Shown here: one piece after another, positions 1-9,005 of the stretch
Numbering within the stretch: the stretch's first letter is position 1
How the letters are laid out: every line of letters begins with the position of its first letter
Assembly: GCA_963816555.1 (NCBI GenBank)
Contig: CAWFLD010000003.1
Coordinates: 165,954 to 229,953 of the forward strand
DNA: 64,000 nt
DNA from: Lutibaculum sp963816555
GTDB lineage: Bacteria > Pseudomonadota > Alphaproteobacteria > Rhizobiales > Tepidamorphaceae
Direction: 5' to 3'
Notes under the pieces: model-generated
Told to the model about the DNA's origin: nothing
Seen by the model: only the letters and a program-made list of their open reading frames with translations
The model's database searches: none
Translations under genes and position numbers: made by a program

Positions 1-1
1 C

Positions 2-334
2 GGCGGCGCGATGATGGGGCTCGCCGGCGCCTACCTGACGATCGACCAGTTCAACGCCTTCACCTTCGGCGTCGTCTCCGGCCGCGGCTGGGTGTGCATC
101 GCGCTCGTCGTCTTCGGGCTGTGGAGCCCGTGGCGGGCGGCCGGCGGGGCGCTGCTCTTCGGCCTGCTCGAGGCGCTGCAGCTCAGGCTGCAGACCTCGA
201 ACGCCTGGCACGTGCCCTACGAGGTGTTCCTCATGCTGCCCTTCGTGCTGACGATCGTCGCCATGGCGCTCGTCTCGCGCAACGCCCGGGCGCCCGCGGC
301 CCTGCTTCTGCCGTTCCGCAAGGAAGAGCGCTGA
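2..334 (+). CDS. ABC transporter permease, C-terminal part (gene enters from the left)
   Basis: Only the last ~110 residues are in the window; the frame is open to the left edge. The segment is hydrophobic with a membrane-spanning stretch around LLFGLLEALQ, a loop, a second stretch (VFLMLPFVLTIVAMALV) and a charged tail, the usual end of a BPD_transp_2 permease of the simple-sugar/nucleoside type (RbsC/YufQ-like). That family often sits next to purine catabolism genes in rhizobia, so a purine or nucleoside importer is a fair inference from context. It converges with xdhC across a hairpin. The substrate cannot be told from this fragment. Confidence 0.7.
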   Translation, partial: GGAMMGLAGAYLTIDQFNAFTFGVVSGRGWVCIALVVFGLWSPWRAAGGALLFGLLEALQLRLQTSNAWHVPYEVFLMLPFVLTIVAMALVSRNARAPAALLLPFRKEER

Positions 335-358
335 CGCCCAGGAGGTGGATTGGAGCGC

Positions 359-381
359 CCGGCCCGGTTCGATCGGGCCGG
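359..381. terminator. Hairpin between convergent genes
   Basis: An 8-bp perfect stem (CCGGCCCG / CGGGCCGG) with a 7-nt loop lies between the stop of the permease (334) and the stop of xdhC (390). There is no T-tract on either strand, so it is terminator-like by position and stem strength only, and could serve both convergent units. Confidence 0.45.
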
Positions 382-389
382 ATCGCGTT

Positions 390-1325
390 CTATGCGGGGG
401 ATCCGAGCGCGAGGAGCTGCGCCAGCACCGAGACGGCGATGACCTCCGGCGCCTTGCCCTCGATGCCCGGCAGGCCGATCGGGCAGACGAGGCGTGCCCG
501 CGCCGTGTCGTCGAAGCCGTCGCCGGCGAGCCGCGACAGGAAGCGCGCCCGTTTCGTCTCCGATCCGATCAGGCCGACCCAGGCGGCGGCGCCGCGAAGG
601 GCGGCGGCCGTCAGCTCGTAGTCGAGCCGGTGCTCGTGCGTCATGACGAGGACCGCCGCGTCAGCCCTCGCCGAGGCCGCCTGCGCCGCGGCCTCGGCCT
701 CGTCGACGCAGGCGACGCCGGGCAGCTCCGTCATTTCCGCGCGCGTGTCGAGCCACGTCAGGTCGAAGGGCAGGCCGTTGGCGGCGCGGGCCACGGCGCG
801 GCCGACATGGCCTGCGCCGAACAGCAGGAGCGGCCGCCGCGCCTCGCCGAGCCGCTCCGCGAAGACGGCGCCGGCAGCGGGGCGGTCGCCGCGGGCGGAG
901 ACCGCCGAGGGCTCCCCGTCGTCGCTCACCTCGCGCGAGACGCCGGCTTCCGTTAGCCGGCTTGTCAGCGTGCGTCCCTCGACCGCCTCGTCGAGCCAGT
1001 CCGCGGACCGGGCATCGAGCCGCTCGACGAGAAGCCGCGTCCGGCCGCCGCAGCACTGGCCGAGAAGCGGCCCCAGCGGATAGTCCTGCACCCGCCACGT
1101 GCCGGGGGGCTCCTTCAGGACCGCGCGCGCCTGCGCGGTCGCGCGGTATTCGAGCGCGCCGCCGCCGATCGTGCCGGCGAGGCCGTCTTCCGTCACGACC
1201 ATGCGCGTGCCGGGCCCGCGCGGCGCCGAGCCCTCGGTCGCCAGCACCGTGACGAGAGCCGTCGGTCCCTCGGCGACGGCCCGTCGCGCCGCCTCGACCC
1301 AGTCAGGCCGCCTGCGGTCTGCCAC
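390..1325 (-). CDS. xdhC: Xanthine dehydrogenase accessory protein XdhC
   Basis: XdhC-family protein of 311 residues that binds molybdenum cofactor, helps sulfurate it and delivers it to the XdhB subunit. The N-terminal XdhC/CoxI region shows GSAPRGPGTRM and GTIGGGALEY (about residues 30-60) and the paired Cys of GQCCGGRT. The C-terminal half is a Rossmann-like domain with LLFGAGHVGRA near residue 165 and GLIGSETKRARF later. It is the last gene of the xdhA-xdhB-xdhC run and its start lies 23 bp inside xdhB, which points to translational coupling. Length matches the family. Confidence 0.93.
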   Translation of the reverse strand: MADRRRPDWVEAARRAVAEGPTALVTVLATEGSAPRGPGTRMVVTEDGLAGTIGGGALEYRATAQARAVLKEPPGTWRVQDYPLGPLLGQCCGGRTRLLVERLDARSADWLDEAVEGRTLTSRLTEAGVSREVSDDGEPSAVSARGDRPAAGAVFAERLGEARRPLLLFGAGHVGRAVARAANGLPFDLTWLDTRAEMTELPGVACVDEAEAAAQAASARADAAVLVMTHEHRLDYELTAAALRGAAAWVGLIGSETKRARFLSRLAGDGFDDTARARLVCPIGLPGIEGKAPEVIAVSVLAQLLALGSPA

Positions 1326-3624
1326 GGAGCTCCTCGATGGCGAAGAGGACGCGCTCGGGCGTCGCGGGCGCGTCGAGCTTCGGCAGGCCGCGGCCCGGCG
1401 CCGCGGCGGCGACGGCCTGGGTGATGGCGGAGAACACGGAGATCGCCAGCATGAAGGGCGGCTCGCCCACCGCCTTCGAGCGGTGGATCGTGCGCTCGAC
1501 GTTGCGGCCGGCCTCCCACAGCCGGATGTCCATGCGCGCGGGCCGGTCGCCGGCGGTCGGGATCTTGTAGGTCGACGGCGCGTGCGTGAGGAGGCGCCCG
1601 TCCTCGGCGTAGACCAGCTCCTCCGTCGTCAGCCAGCCCATGCCCTGGACGAAGCCGCCCTCGATCTGGCCGAGGTCGATCGCCGGGTTCAGCGAGCGGC
1701 CGACGTCGTGCAGGATGTCGACCGAAAGCACCCTGTGCTCGCCCGTCAGCGTGTCGACCACGACCTCGGACAGCGCCGCGCCGTACGCGAAGTAGAGGAA
1801 CGGCCGGCCGCGATGGGCCTTGCGGTCGTAGTGGATCTTCGGCGTCGCGTAGTAGCCGGTCGCCGACAGCGAGATGCGCCCGACATGCGCCATGCGGCAG
1901 AGCGAGGGGAACGGGATCCGCTCCTGCCCGGCCATGACGCCGTCGCGGGTGAAGCGCACGTCCTCCTCGGCCACGCCGTACTTCCCGGCGAGGAACGCCG
2001 CGAGCCGCCGGCGCAGCGTCTCCGCCGCATTGAAGGCGGCCATGCCGTTGAGGTCGGAGCCCGAGGAGGCCGCCGTCGCCGAGGTGTTCGGCACCTTGTC
2101 GGTGCGGGTGGCCGAGATCCGCACCGTCTCGACCGGCACGGCGAAGACGTCGGCGACCACCTGCGCGACCTTGATCATCAGGCCCTGGCCCATCTCGGTG
2201 CCGCCGTGGTTCAGGTGGATCGAGCCGTCCGTGTAGAGGTGGACCAGCGCGCCGGCCTGGTTCAGGTGCATGGCGGTGAAGGAGATGCCGAACTTCACCG
2301 GCGTCAGCGCCAGGCCCTTCTTCAGCACGCTGTGGCCTGCGTTGAACGCCTCGACCGCCCTGCGCCGCGCCTCGTAGCCGGTCGTCGCGGCGAGCTCCTC
2401 GACGATCTGCGGCGCGACGTTGTCCTCGACGGTCATGTGGTAGGGCGTCACGTCGCGGCCGGGGCCGTAGAGGTTGCGCCGCCGGACGGCGAGCGGATCG
2501 AGCTCCAGATGCGCGGCGATGTCGTCGATCACCCGCTCGATCGCCATCATGCCCTGCGGTCCGCCGAAGCCGCGGAAGGCGGTGTTCGACACCGTGTTGG
2601 TGCGCAGCCGGTGCGACACGATCTCGACCGCCGGCAGGTGGTAGCAGTTGTCGGCGTGGAACATCGCCCGGTCGTTGATCGCCGGCGACAGGTCGACGGT
2701 CGCGCCGCAGCGCGAGGCGAGGTCGATGCGGATGCCCTCGATCGTGCCGTCTTCGTCGAAGGCGACGTCGTAGCGCGCGAGGAAGTCGTGCCGCTTGCCG
2801 GTCAGCACCATGTCGTCGTCGCGGTCGGCGCGGAACTTGGCCGGGCGCCCGGTCTTCGCGGCGACGAGCGCGCAGGCGGCCGCGAACGGCGCGGCCTGCG
2901 ATTCCTTGCCGCCGAAGGCGCCGCCCATGCGCCGCACCTCGACCGTCACGTCGGCGTGGCTCAGCTTCAGGAGGTCGGCGATCAGGTGCTGCTCCTCGCT
3001 CGGGTGCTGCGTCGAGCTGAGCACGTGGAGCGGCCCGTCCGGGCTCGGCGTCGCCATCGCGACCTGGCCCTCGAGGTAGAAATGCTCCTGGCCGCCGATC
3101 TCGAGCGCGCCGGAGATGCGCCGCGTCGCGGCGGCGAGCGCGGCGTCCGCGTCGCCGCGGGCCATGCGCTGCGTCTCCTCGATCACCGAGCCGGCCGCAA
3201 GCGCCTCGTCGATCGTCACGAGATGCGGCAGCTCGTCGTACTCGACCTTGGCGAGCCGCGCCGCGCGGCGGGCCGCGGCGACGCTCTCCGCGGCGACGAG
3301 GAAGATCGGCTGGCCGACATAGTGCACGGTGCCGTCGGCGAGCAGCCGGTCGTCGTGGGCCACCGGGCTCACGTCGTTCGTGCCGGGAATGTCGCCGGCC
3401 GTGAAGACCGCCACGACGCCCGGATGGCTCCGCACCGCCGACAGGTCGAGCGAGCGGATGCGCGCATGCGGCCTTTCGCTCAGGCCGAAGGCGAGGTGCA
3501 GCAGGTCCTGCGGCTCCGGCATGTCGTCGACGTAGCGCGCCCGGCCCGAGACGTGCCCGGCGGCGCTGTCGTGCGGCAGCGGCGCGCGCACCGCGGCTCG
3601 CGGGGGCGGGACGACGTCAGCCAT
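1303..3624 (-). CDS. xdhB: Xanthine dehydrogenase, molybdopterin-binding subunit XdhB
   Basis: Large subunit (773 aa) of a bacterial two-subunit xanthine dehydrogenase, which oxidises hypoxanthine and xanthine to urate. Family signatures are in order: the aldehyde oxidase/xanthine dehydrogenase a/b hammerhead at the N-terminus, GGAFGGKE near residue 235, RGFGGPQG near 350, TEMGQGL near 480, and a C-terminal AVGEPPFML containing the active-site Glu. The ATG overlaps the xdhA stop by 8 bp. It lacks Fe-S and FAD domains, which are supplied by XdhA. Full length for the family and no frame damage. Confidence 0.95.
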   Translation of the reverse strand: MADVVPPPRAAVRAPLPHDSAAGHVSGRARYVDDMPEPQDLLHLAFGLSERPHARIRSLDLSAVRSHPGVVAVFTAGDIPGTNDVSPVAHDDRLLADGTVHYVGQPIFLVAAESVAAARRAARLAKVEYDELPHLVTIDEALAAGSVIEETQRMARGDADAALAAATRRISGALEIGGQEHFYLEGQVAMATPSPDGPLHVLSSTQHPSEEQHLIADLLKLSHADVTVEVRRMGGAFGGKESQAAPFAAACALVAAKTGRPAKFRADRDDDMVLTGKRHDFLARYDVAFDEDGTIEGIRIDLASRCGATVDLSPAINDRAMFHADNCYHLPAVEIVSHRLRTNTVSNTAFRGFGGPQGMMAIERVIDDIAAHLELDPLAVRRRNLYGPGRDVTPYHMTVEDNVAPQIVEELAATTGYEARRRAVEAFNAGHSVLKKGLALTPVKFGISFTAMHLNQAGALVHLYTDGSIHLNHGGTEMGQGLMIKVAQVVADVFAVPVETVRISATRTDKVPNTSATAASSGSDLNGMAAFNAAETLRRRLAAFLAGKYGVAEEDVRFTRDGVMAGQERIPFPSLCRMAHVGRISLSATGYYATPKIHYDRKAHRGRPFLYFAYGAALSEVVVDTLTGEHRVLSVDILHDVGRSLNPAIDLGQIEGGFVQGMGWLTTEELVYAEDGRLLTHAPSTYKIPTAGDRPARMDIRLWEAGRNVERTIHRSKAVGEPPFMLAISVFSAITQAVAAAAPGRGLPKLDAPATPERVLFAIEELRGRPQAA

Positions 3625-5068
3625 CGACGAGCTCCCTTGCCAGCACCGAGGACGGCTCGTCCGGGCGGGCCTGCTCGGCCCACAGGCGGCGCACGAGGTT
3701 CGCGGCCGCCGCCAGGCGGTAGCGGGACGAGCCGCGCAGGTCGGAGAGCGGCTGGTAGTCGTCCGAGAGCGCGGCCGCCGCGGCCTCGACGGTGTCCTCG
3801 TTCCACGGCTTGCCGGTCAGCGCCGCCTCGCAGGCCGGCGCCCGGCAGGGCGTGCCGGCCATGCCGCCGAACGCCACCCGTGCCGTCGTGACGACGCCGT
3901 CGCGGATCGTCAGCGCGAAGGCGCCGAGCACGGCCGAGATGTCGCTGTCGAAGCGCTTCGACAGCTTGACGATGCGCACGAGGTCGTCGTCGGCGGGCCG
4001 GGGCACGTCGATCGCCTCGACGAACTCGCCCGGCGCCCGGTCCTGCCTGCCATAGGCGAGGAAGAACTCCTCGAGGGGGATCGTCCGCCGCTCGTCGCCG
4101 CGGCGCAGCGTCAGCGTCGCGCCGAGCGCGATCAGCGCCGGCGGCGTGTCGCCGATCGGCGAGCCGTTGGCGATGTTGCCGCCGATCGTGCCGGCGTTCC
4201 GGACCTGCAGGCCGCCGATGCGGCGCACGAGCTCGCCGAGGTCGGGGTGGAGCCGGCCGAGCGCGTCGCGGGCGTCGGAATAGCGCACGCCGGCGCCGAT
4301 CCGCAGGCCCTCCGCCGTCTCCTCGATTCCCCGGAGGTCCGCCACGTCGCCGATGAAGATCAATTCGTCGAGCACGCGCTGCTGCTTCGTGACCCAGAGC
4401 CCGACATCGGTCGCGCCGGCGACGAGGCGCGCGTCGGGATGGGTCAGGAGGAGCTCGGCGAGCTGGTCGGCGGTGCGCGGCTTGAACCATCGCCGCGTCG
4501 TCCGGGCGAGCGGGTCGGCGAAGACGCCCTCCGCCGGCTCGTCGGTCGCGATCTCGCGCAGCTTCGCCACCGTCGCCGCGTCGTCGCGCGCGGCGACCGG
4601 CACGGATTCGCCGGCGGCGAGGATCGGGCCGTAGCCGGTGCAGCGGCACAGATTGCCGGCGATCACGTCCTTCACCGGCTGACCGGCCGTGCCGCAGGCG
4701 CCGACCGACCGGCCGTAGAGCGACATGACGAAGCCCGGCGTGCAGAAGCCGCACTGCGAGCCGTGCAGCTCCGCCATCGCCCGCTGCACCGGGTGCAGCC
4801 GGCCGTCGCGCGACAGGCTCTCGACCGTCAGCAGCGCCTTGCCGTCGAGCATCGGCGTGAAGAGGATGCAGGCGTTGACGGCGCGCCAGCTCACGGCCTC
4901 GCCGTCAAGCTCGCCGAGGAGCACGGTGCAGGCGCCGCAGTCGCCCTCGGCGCAGCCCTCCTTCGTGCCGGTCCGGCGCAGCCGGTAGCGCAGCAGGTCG
5001 AGCACCGTGGAGGTGGGGTCGACGTCGCCGAGCGAGACGATCTCGTCGTCGAGCAGGAAGCGCACCAT
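3617..5068 (-). CDS. xdhA: Xanthine dehydrogenase small subunit XdhA (2Fe-2S/FAD)
   Basis: Electron-transfer subunit, 483 aa. The N-terminal plant-type [2Fe-2S] domain has CAEGDCGACTV near residue 40. The second [2Fe-2S] domain has CGFCTPGF and NLCRCTGYGPI around residues 100-140. A FAD-binding domain with GGNIANGSPIGD follows near residue 300. The open frame extends upstream, but the Met at 5068 begins the domain directly (MVRFLLDDE) and shares its A with the uraH stop (TGATG), so this start is preferred. Electrons from xanthine pass from XdhB through the Fe-S centres to FAD and NAD+. Confidence 0.94.
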   Translation of the reverse strand: MVRFLLDDEIVSLGDVDPTSTVLDLLRYRLRRTGTKEGCAEGDCGACTVLLGELDGEAVSWRAVNACILFTPMLDGKALLTVESLSRDGRLHPVQRAMAELHGSQCGFCTPGFVMSLYGRSVGACGTAGQPVKDVIAGNLCRCTGYGPILAAGESVPVAARDDAATVAKLREIATDEPAEGVFADPLARTTRRWFKPRTADQLAELLLTHPDARLVAGATDVGLWVTKQQRVLDELIFIGDVADLRGIEETAEGLRIGAGVRYSDARDALGRLHPDLGELVRRIGGLQVRNAGTIGGNIANGSPIGDTPPALIALGATLTLRRGDERRTIPLEEFFLAYGRQDRAPGEFVEAIDVPRPADDDLVRIVKLSKRFDSDISAVLGAFALTIRDGVVTTARVAFGGMAGTPCRAPACEAALTGKPWNEDTVEAAAAALSDDYQPLSDLRGSSRYRLAAAANLVRRLWAEQARPDEPSSVLARELVDG

Positions 5069-5403
5069 CAGCTTCCCCGATAGGTCGAATAGCCGTAGGG
5101 GGAAACGAGCAGGGGCACGTGATAGTGCCCCGCGGGCTCGGCGACCCCGAAATCGATGGCGACGACGTCGAGGAAGGGCGGGTCCGGCAGCTCGATCCCC
5201 TGGGCGCGGAAATAGGCCGCGACGCCGAACTCGAGCCGGTAGGCGCCGCGCGTCGTCTCCCGCCCCTCGAGCAGGCCGGGGCAGCGCCCGTCCTCGTTCG
5301 TGCGGCCGGAGAACACCTCCTCGCCGTCGATCGTCAGGCGGACGGAGATGCCGGCCGCCGGGCGGCCGTGCGTCAGGTCGAGCACGTGCGTCGAGAGGCT
5401 CAT
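5068..5403 (-). CDS. uraH: 5-hydroxyisourate hydrolase (transthyretin-like)
   Basis: Hydrolyses 5-hydroxyisourate, the product of urate oxidation, to OHCU. The 111-residue protein opens with STHVLDLTHGRPAAG and ends with the family's diagnostic YRGS tetrapeptide; no signal peptide is seen. Its stop overlaps the xdhA start (TGATG), and its ATG overlaps the stop of the preceding flavin monooxygenase (ATGA at 5400-5403). The same frame happens to stay open upstream through the monooxygenase, but that long apparent fusion is an artefact of high GC. Confidence 0.95.
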   Translation of the reverse strand: MSLSTHVLDLTHGRPAAGISVRLTIDGEEVFSGRTNEDGRCPGLLEGRETTRGAYRLEFGVAAYFRAQGIELPDPPFLDVVAIDFGVAEPAGHYHVPLLVSPYGYSTYRGS

Positions 5404-6837
5404 GCCGTCGCTCCCTGCGTCTCCGCCGGCTGCCATTCGCCCGCGAACTCGGGCTCGGCATAGGCGTGGTAGTCGGCGAGCATCGCGTCGGCGTCGTCGA
5501 GGAAGAGCTGGTCGGCGACGCCGCCGACGAGGCGCGGCAGGGCGTATTTGAGCCCCGACAGCGCCGCCGCCGACAGGCCGTGGCTGATCAGCGCGGAGTA
5601 GTTGAAGGCGAAGAGCCCGTGCAGCCGCTCCACGTCCTCCGGCCGGCGCGGCAGGAACTGGAAGCCGGGGCCGAGATAGGGGTGCGCGTCGAGCACCGGG
5701 TTCGCGACGTCGGCGGGCGGCGCGTAGTGGTCGGCCCAGCGCGCGATGCCGTCGGCGACGAGCCTCAGCTCCGGCCGCAGCGCCGGATCGGTGACGAGGC
5801 CGGTCGACAGCACGAGGAAGTCGTAGGTGAACGTGCCCTTGGGCGTCGTCACGCGGATGCCGTCGCCGGTCCGCTCGACGCCCGTCCACGGGCTGCCGAG
5901 ATGCAGCCGGAAGCCCGGATGGCTCGCGGCGCGCTCGAACATGTCCGTCGTCGGCGGCTGGTTGCGGTCGAAGAACGAGGCCATGACCTCGTACTTCTGT
6001 GCGTCGGACAGCGCGGGATAGCGCGGGATGACGCCGTTCGCCTCCATGAAGCGGATCGGGTTGACCCGCGGCAGCGCCGGCCGGCGCACGAAGACATGCG
6101 CCTCCGCCACGCCGTCGTCGAGCGCGGTCGAGGCGTTGTCGAAGGCCGAGGCGCCGCCGCCGAGGATCGCGATGCGCCTGCCCGACAGCGCGCGGTAGTC
6201 GACCCGCTCGGAGGTGTGGGCGTAGGCCGAGCGCGGCAGCGCGTCCGCGACGAAGGACGGCACGTGCCACTCGCCGCCGCCCTGGATGCCGGTGGCGAGC
6301 ACGATCTTGCGCGCGAGAACCGTCTCGCCGCCCGCGAGGTGCAGGCGGTGCAGCCGGCCCTCGACGCGGCTCGACGAGGGTGACCTTCGCGTCGTTGCGC
6401 ACGGGCAGCGCCAGCACGCGGCGGTACCAGCGGAGATAGTCCATCCAGTCGCCGCGCGGGATCTTGTCGAGCGCCGCCCAGCCCGCCTCGCCGTGCTGCG
6501 CCTCCCACCACGCCCGGAAGGTCAGCGACGGCACGCCGAGATCGATCGAGGTGAGGTGCTTGGGCGTGCGCAGCGTGCGCATGCGCGCATAGGTGTCCCA
6601 CGGGCCCTCGAGGCCCTCCGGGCACTCGTCGAGGACGAGGATGTTCGACACGCGCTCGCGCATCAGCCCGAAGGCGGCGCCGAGCCCCGACTGGCCGCCG
6701 CCGACGATCGCGACGTCGTGGACGTGGCCGTCGGGATGGCTGCGCGGGCGCGTCCAGCCCTCGCCGCCGAAGGCGAGGCGCTTCAGGTCGGTGGCGACCT
6801 CCGCCTCGAGCGCGGCGAGGCCCTGCCTGTCGCTCAT
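5400..6837 (-). pseudogene. FAD/NAD(P)H-binding monooxygenase in the purine cluster, one frameshift
   Basis: Flavin-containing-monooxygenase-like protein of about 480 residues if repaired. The N-terminal piece (start 6837) has the FAD Rossmann motif VAIVGGGQSGLGAA and runs to about 6375. The C-terminal piece is in another frame, has the NADPH Rossmann motif IAILGGGASAFDNAS and ends at 5400. One extra base (or two missing) near 6363-6375 joins them; after correction the text runs from KVTLVEP into EGRLHRLHLAGGE. The gene lies between uraD and uraH, where a urate hydroxylase is expected, and overlaps both (ATGA each side). Whether it oxidises urate is inference. The shift may be a real mutation or a sequence error. 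Confidence 0.75.
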
Positions 6838-7423
6838 GACGCGTCCCCCGGCGCATGTCCCTCACGCGCATCTCCTCCCGGCGCATGTCCTCCAGGCGCA
6901 GGCGGACGATCTCGCCGATCTCGGCGAGCGCGGTCTCGATCTCGGTCTCGCGGTCGTTGCCGAGCCGGCGCGCCATCGCGGCGAGGATGCCGGCCTTGTC
7001 GGTCCGGCGCACGCAGACGATGAAGGGGAAGCCGAAGCGCTCGCCATAGGCGGCGTTCAGCGCGTGGAATCGCTCGTACTCCGCCGGCGTCAGCCGGTCG
7101 AGCCCGGCCGAGGCCTGCTCGGCCGCCGAGGCCTCGGTCAGCGTGCGGTCGACCGCCGCCTTGCCGGCGAGCTCCGGATGGGCGCGGATCAGCATCAGCT
7201 TCTCCTCCGGCGAGAGCGCCTCGACCACCGCCATCAGGCCCCGGTGCAGGTCGTCGAAGGGCCGGCGGCCGGCGGCGCGCTCGACGATCCACGGCGAGTG
7301 CTCGAAGAGCTGGCCGTAGCGGGCGATGAAGGCCTCGCGACCGATTTCGTTGACGTCGTCGCGACGCTCCGGCGCGGTCGATCCGCCCGCGGCGGTGGAG
7401 GAATTCACGTGCAAGGTCGGCAT
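6834..7423 (-). CDS. uraD: OHCU decarboxylase, with probable frameshift at the 3' end
   Basis: Converts 2-oxo-4-hydroxy-4-carboxy-5-ureidoimidazoline to S-allantoin. The conserved body is intact: REAFIARYGQLFEHSPWIVERA, then IRAHPELAGKAA with the catalytic-region His, then FGFPFIVCVRR and LRLEDM, about 170 residues. The frame then runs past the next gene's start with no stop. A -1 shift inside a GACATGCGCCGGG repeat (6850-6900) would give an ending GHAPGDAS and a TGA overlapping the next ATG (ATGA at 6834-6837), the spacing used elsewhere in this operon. I take that as the true end. The enzyme core is probably unaffected either way. Confidence 0.85.
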
Positions 7424-7512
7424 GTCCGGGTGCTGGTTGCGGCCACGTTCGCGAGCATGCGTCGCCGGTGGGCACTCGGGGGAATCTTGGCGTGAAAGCG
7501 CGGGCGACGCAA

Positions 7513-8001
7513 TCACCGTCCCGCGGCGACGAAGACGGGCTGCGGCAGCCTCGCCTCCTCCAGATTGTCCTCCGGCCGTGCCCGGTCGACGACCAGGAAG
7601 CGGCTGCCCGCCTCGCGGCAGACGAGCGGCGCGTGCCACACGCCGCGGCCGATCTGCACGCCCTGGCCGGGGCCGACGGCGAAGGCGCGCACGGCGTCCG
7701 GCGCCGGCGCGTCCGCGACGACCACGACCCACGACGTCTCCGCCAGCGGCACGAAGGCCTGGGTGCCGGAAGGGTGGCGCTCGAGGAGGTCGATGCGGGC
7801 CGGCGTCGCCGCAGGCTCGCTCACGACGAAGACGGAGATGACGGCCGGCGCCCCGGCGACGTCGACGGTCGCGAGCGCATGGTGGCGCGCCGCGGCGCCG
7901 CCGTTGATCGCGACCGGGTCCGTGCCCTCCGCGGCGATGACCTCGCCGTAGCGGGCGAAGGCCTCCCGCGTCAGCGGCTCGGGCGTCAGCGTCGCCGTCA
8001 T
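7513..8001 (-). CDS. allA: Ureidoglycolate lyase
   Basis: Splits ureidoglycolate to glyoxylate and urea, the last step of the allantoin route here. The 162-residue protein shows the AllA cupin layout: LTREAFARYGEVI at the N-terminus, the HPSGTQAFVPL strand near residue 80, and GRGVWHAPL near residue 122. It is usual in length and uninterrupted. Its ATG overlaps the alc stop (ATGA at 7998-8001). An 89-bp gap follows before uraD, the largest gap inside the cluster, but with no obvious terminator. Confidence 0.93.
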   Translation of the reverse strand: MTATLTPEPLTREAFARYGEVIAAEGTDPVAINGGAAARHHALATVDVAGAPAVISVFVVSEPAATPARIDLLERHPSGTQAFVPLAETSWVVVVADAPAPDAVRAFAVGPGQGVQIGRGVWHAPLVCREAGSRFLVVDRARPEDNLEEARLPQPVFVAAGR

Positions 8002-9005
8002 GCGAGCGTGCCGAAGACGCGGAAGCGCGAGACGCCGCCGTCGGGGTGGATGTCGAGCCGCAGATGGCTGACCGGGCCGGCATCGCGCAGCGCCGCGCCC
8101 TCGAAGACGTGGACGTGGTCGGCCCTGAGCTTCTGCCGCGGCATCAGCTCGTCCCAGAACATCGCCCCCGCCACGATGCCGGCCTCGGCGGCCGGGTCGA
8201 GGCGCGCCGCGCTGACCGAGCAGGCATCGGGAAAGTTGCCCCGGAAATGCGCCGTGTCGACCTCGATGCGGGTGACGCGGCCGGGCGCGCCGAGCGCGAC
8301 GATCAGCCAGTCGAAGCCCGGCTCGCGGCGCCGCCGCGTCTCCCAGCCGTCGCCCATGTCGCGGCCGCGGCCGGGCGCGAGCACGGCCCAGACGTCGCCG
8401 TAATGGGCGTCGTTGAAGGCGAGCACGCGGCCGCCGTTGCGGATCGCCGACAGCTCGAACTCGCCGTCGCCGTTCGCGCTCCAGTCGGGCACCGGGTCGC
8501 CATAGGCGCGCAGGCGGGCGATGCCGCCGTCGGGATGGATGTCGAGCCTGAGCCAGCGCCAGGCGCGCTCGTCGGCGACGGGCACGAAATGCTGCGCCGA
8601 CGGCCCGAGCTTCAGGGAGGGAACGAGGCTCACCCAGTCGCCGTCGCCGGGCTCGCTTTCCGTGTCGGCGGCGAAGATCGCGGCGGCCGGCGGGTAGTTG
8701 CCGGTGAAGTGGCTCGTGTCGACGTCGAAGCCGCGGATCCGGCCGCGGCAGCCGAGCTTCATCACGCACCAGTCGTGGCCGCCGTCGCGCCGGCGCTTCG
8801 ATTCCCAGCCGTCCATCCACTTGCCGAAATCGTCGAAGACGCCGGGCCTGAAGACCGGCGTCTCGTCCTGCAGCATCCGCGCCATCGCGGCGAAGCTGTC
8901 GTCGGAGCAGCGCAACGCCTCGCCGCCGAGCCGCGGCGACAGGAGGTTGACCGCGCCGTCCGCCCAGCCCGGCAGGGGCAGCCGCCCGGCGAGGATGTCG
9001 CTCAT
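7998..9005 (-). CDS. alc: Allantoicase
   Basis: Hydrolyses allantoate to ureidoglycolate and urea. The 335-residue protein consists of two allantoicase repeats, visible as paired motifs: VDTSHFTGNYP and LRLDIHPDGG in the first half, VDTAHFRGNFP and LRLDIHPDGG in the second. A cytoplasmic enzyme. Its start overlaps the puuE stop (ATGA at 9002-9005) and its stop overlaps the allA start, so puuE-alc-allA is a tightly coupled trio. Confidence 0.95.
   Translation of the reverse strand: MSDILAGRLPLPGWADGAVNLLSPRLGGEALRCSDDSFAAMARMLQDETPVFRPGVFDDFGKWMDGWESKRRRDGGHDWCVMKLGCRGRIRGFDVDTSHFTGNYPPAAAIFAADTESEPGDGDWVSLVPSLKLGPSAQHFVPVADERAWRWLRLDIHPDGGIARLRAYGDPVPDWSANGDGEFELSAIRNGGRVLAFNDAHYGDVWAVLAPGRGRDMGDGWETRRRREPGFDWLIVALGAPGRVTRIEVDTAHFRGNFPDACSVSAARLDPAAEAGIVAGAMFWDELMPRQKLRADHVHVFEGAALRDAGPVSHLRLDIHPDGGVSRFRVFGTLA

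Noticed and set aside
1099..3891. A 930-codon plus-strand frame opposite xdhB
   Set aside because: Antisense shadow of xdhA/xdhB, with Arg/Val/Asp-rich composition caused by high GC at third positions.
5068..6837. A 589-residue open frame that appears to fuse a flavin monooxygenase to UraH
   Set aside because: The middle is Arg/Ala-rich nonsense; the true monooxygenase C-terminus is in another frame (5400-6302) and UraH has its own overlapping ATG.
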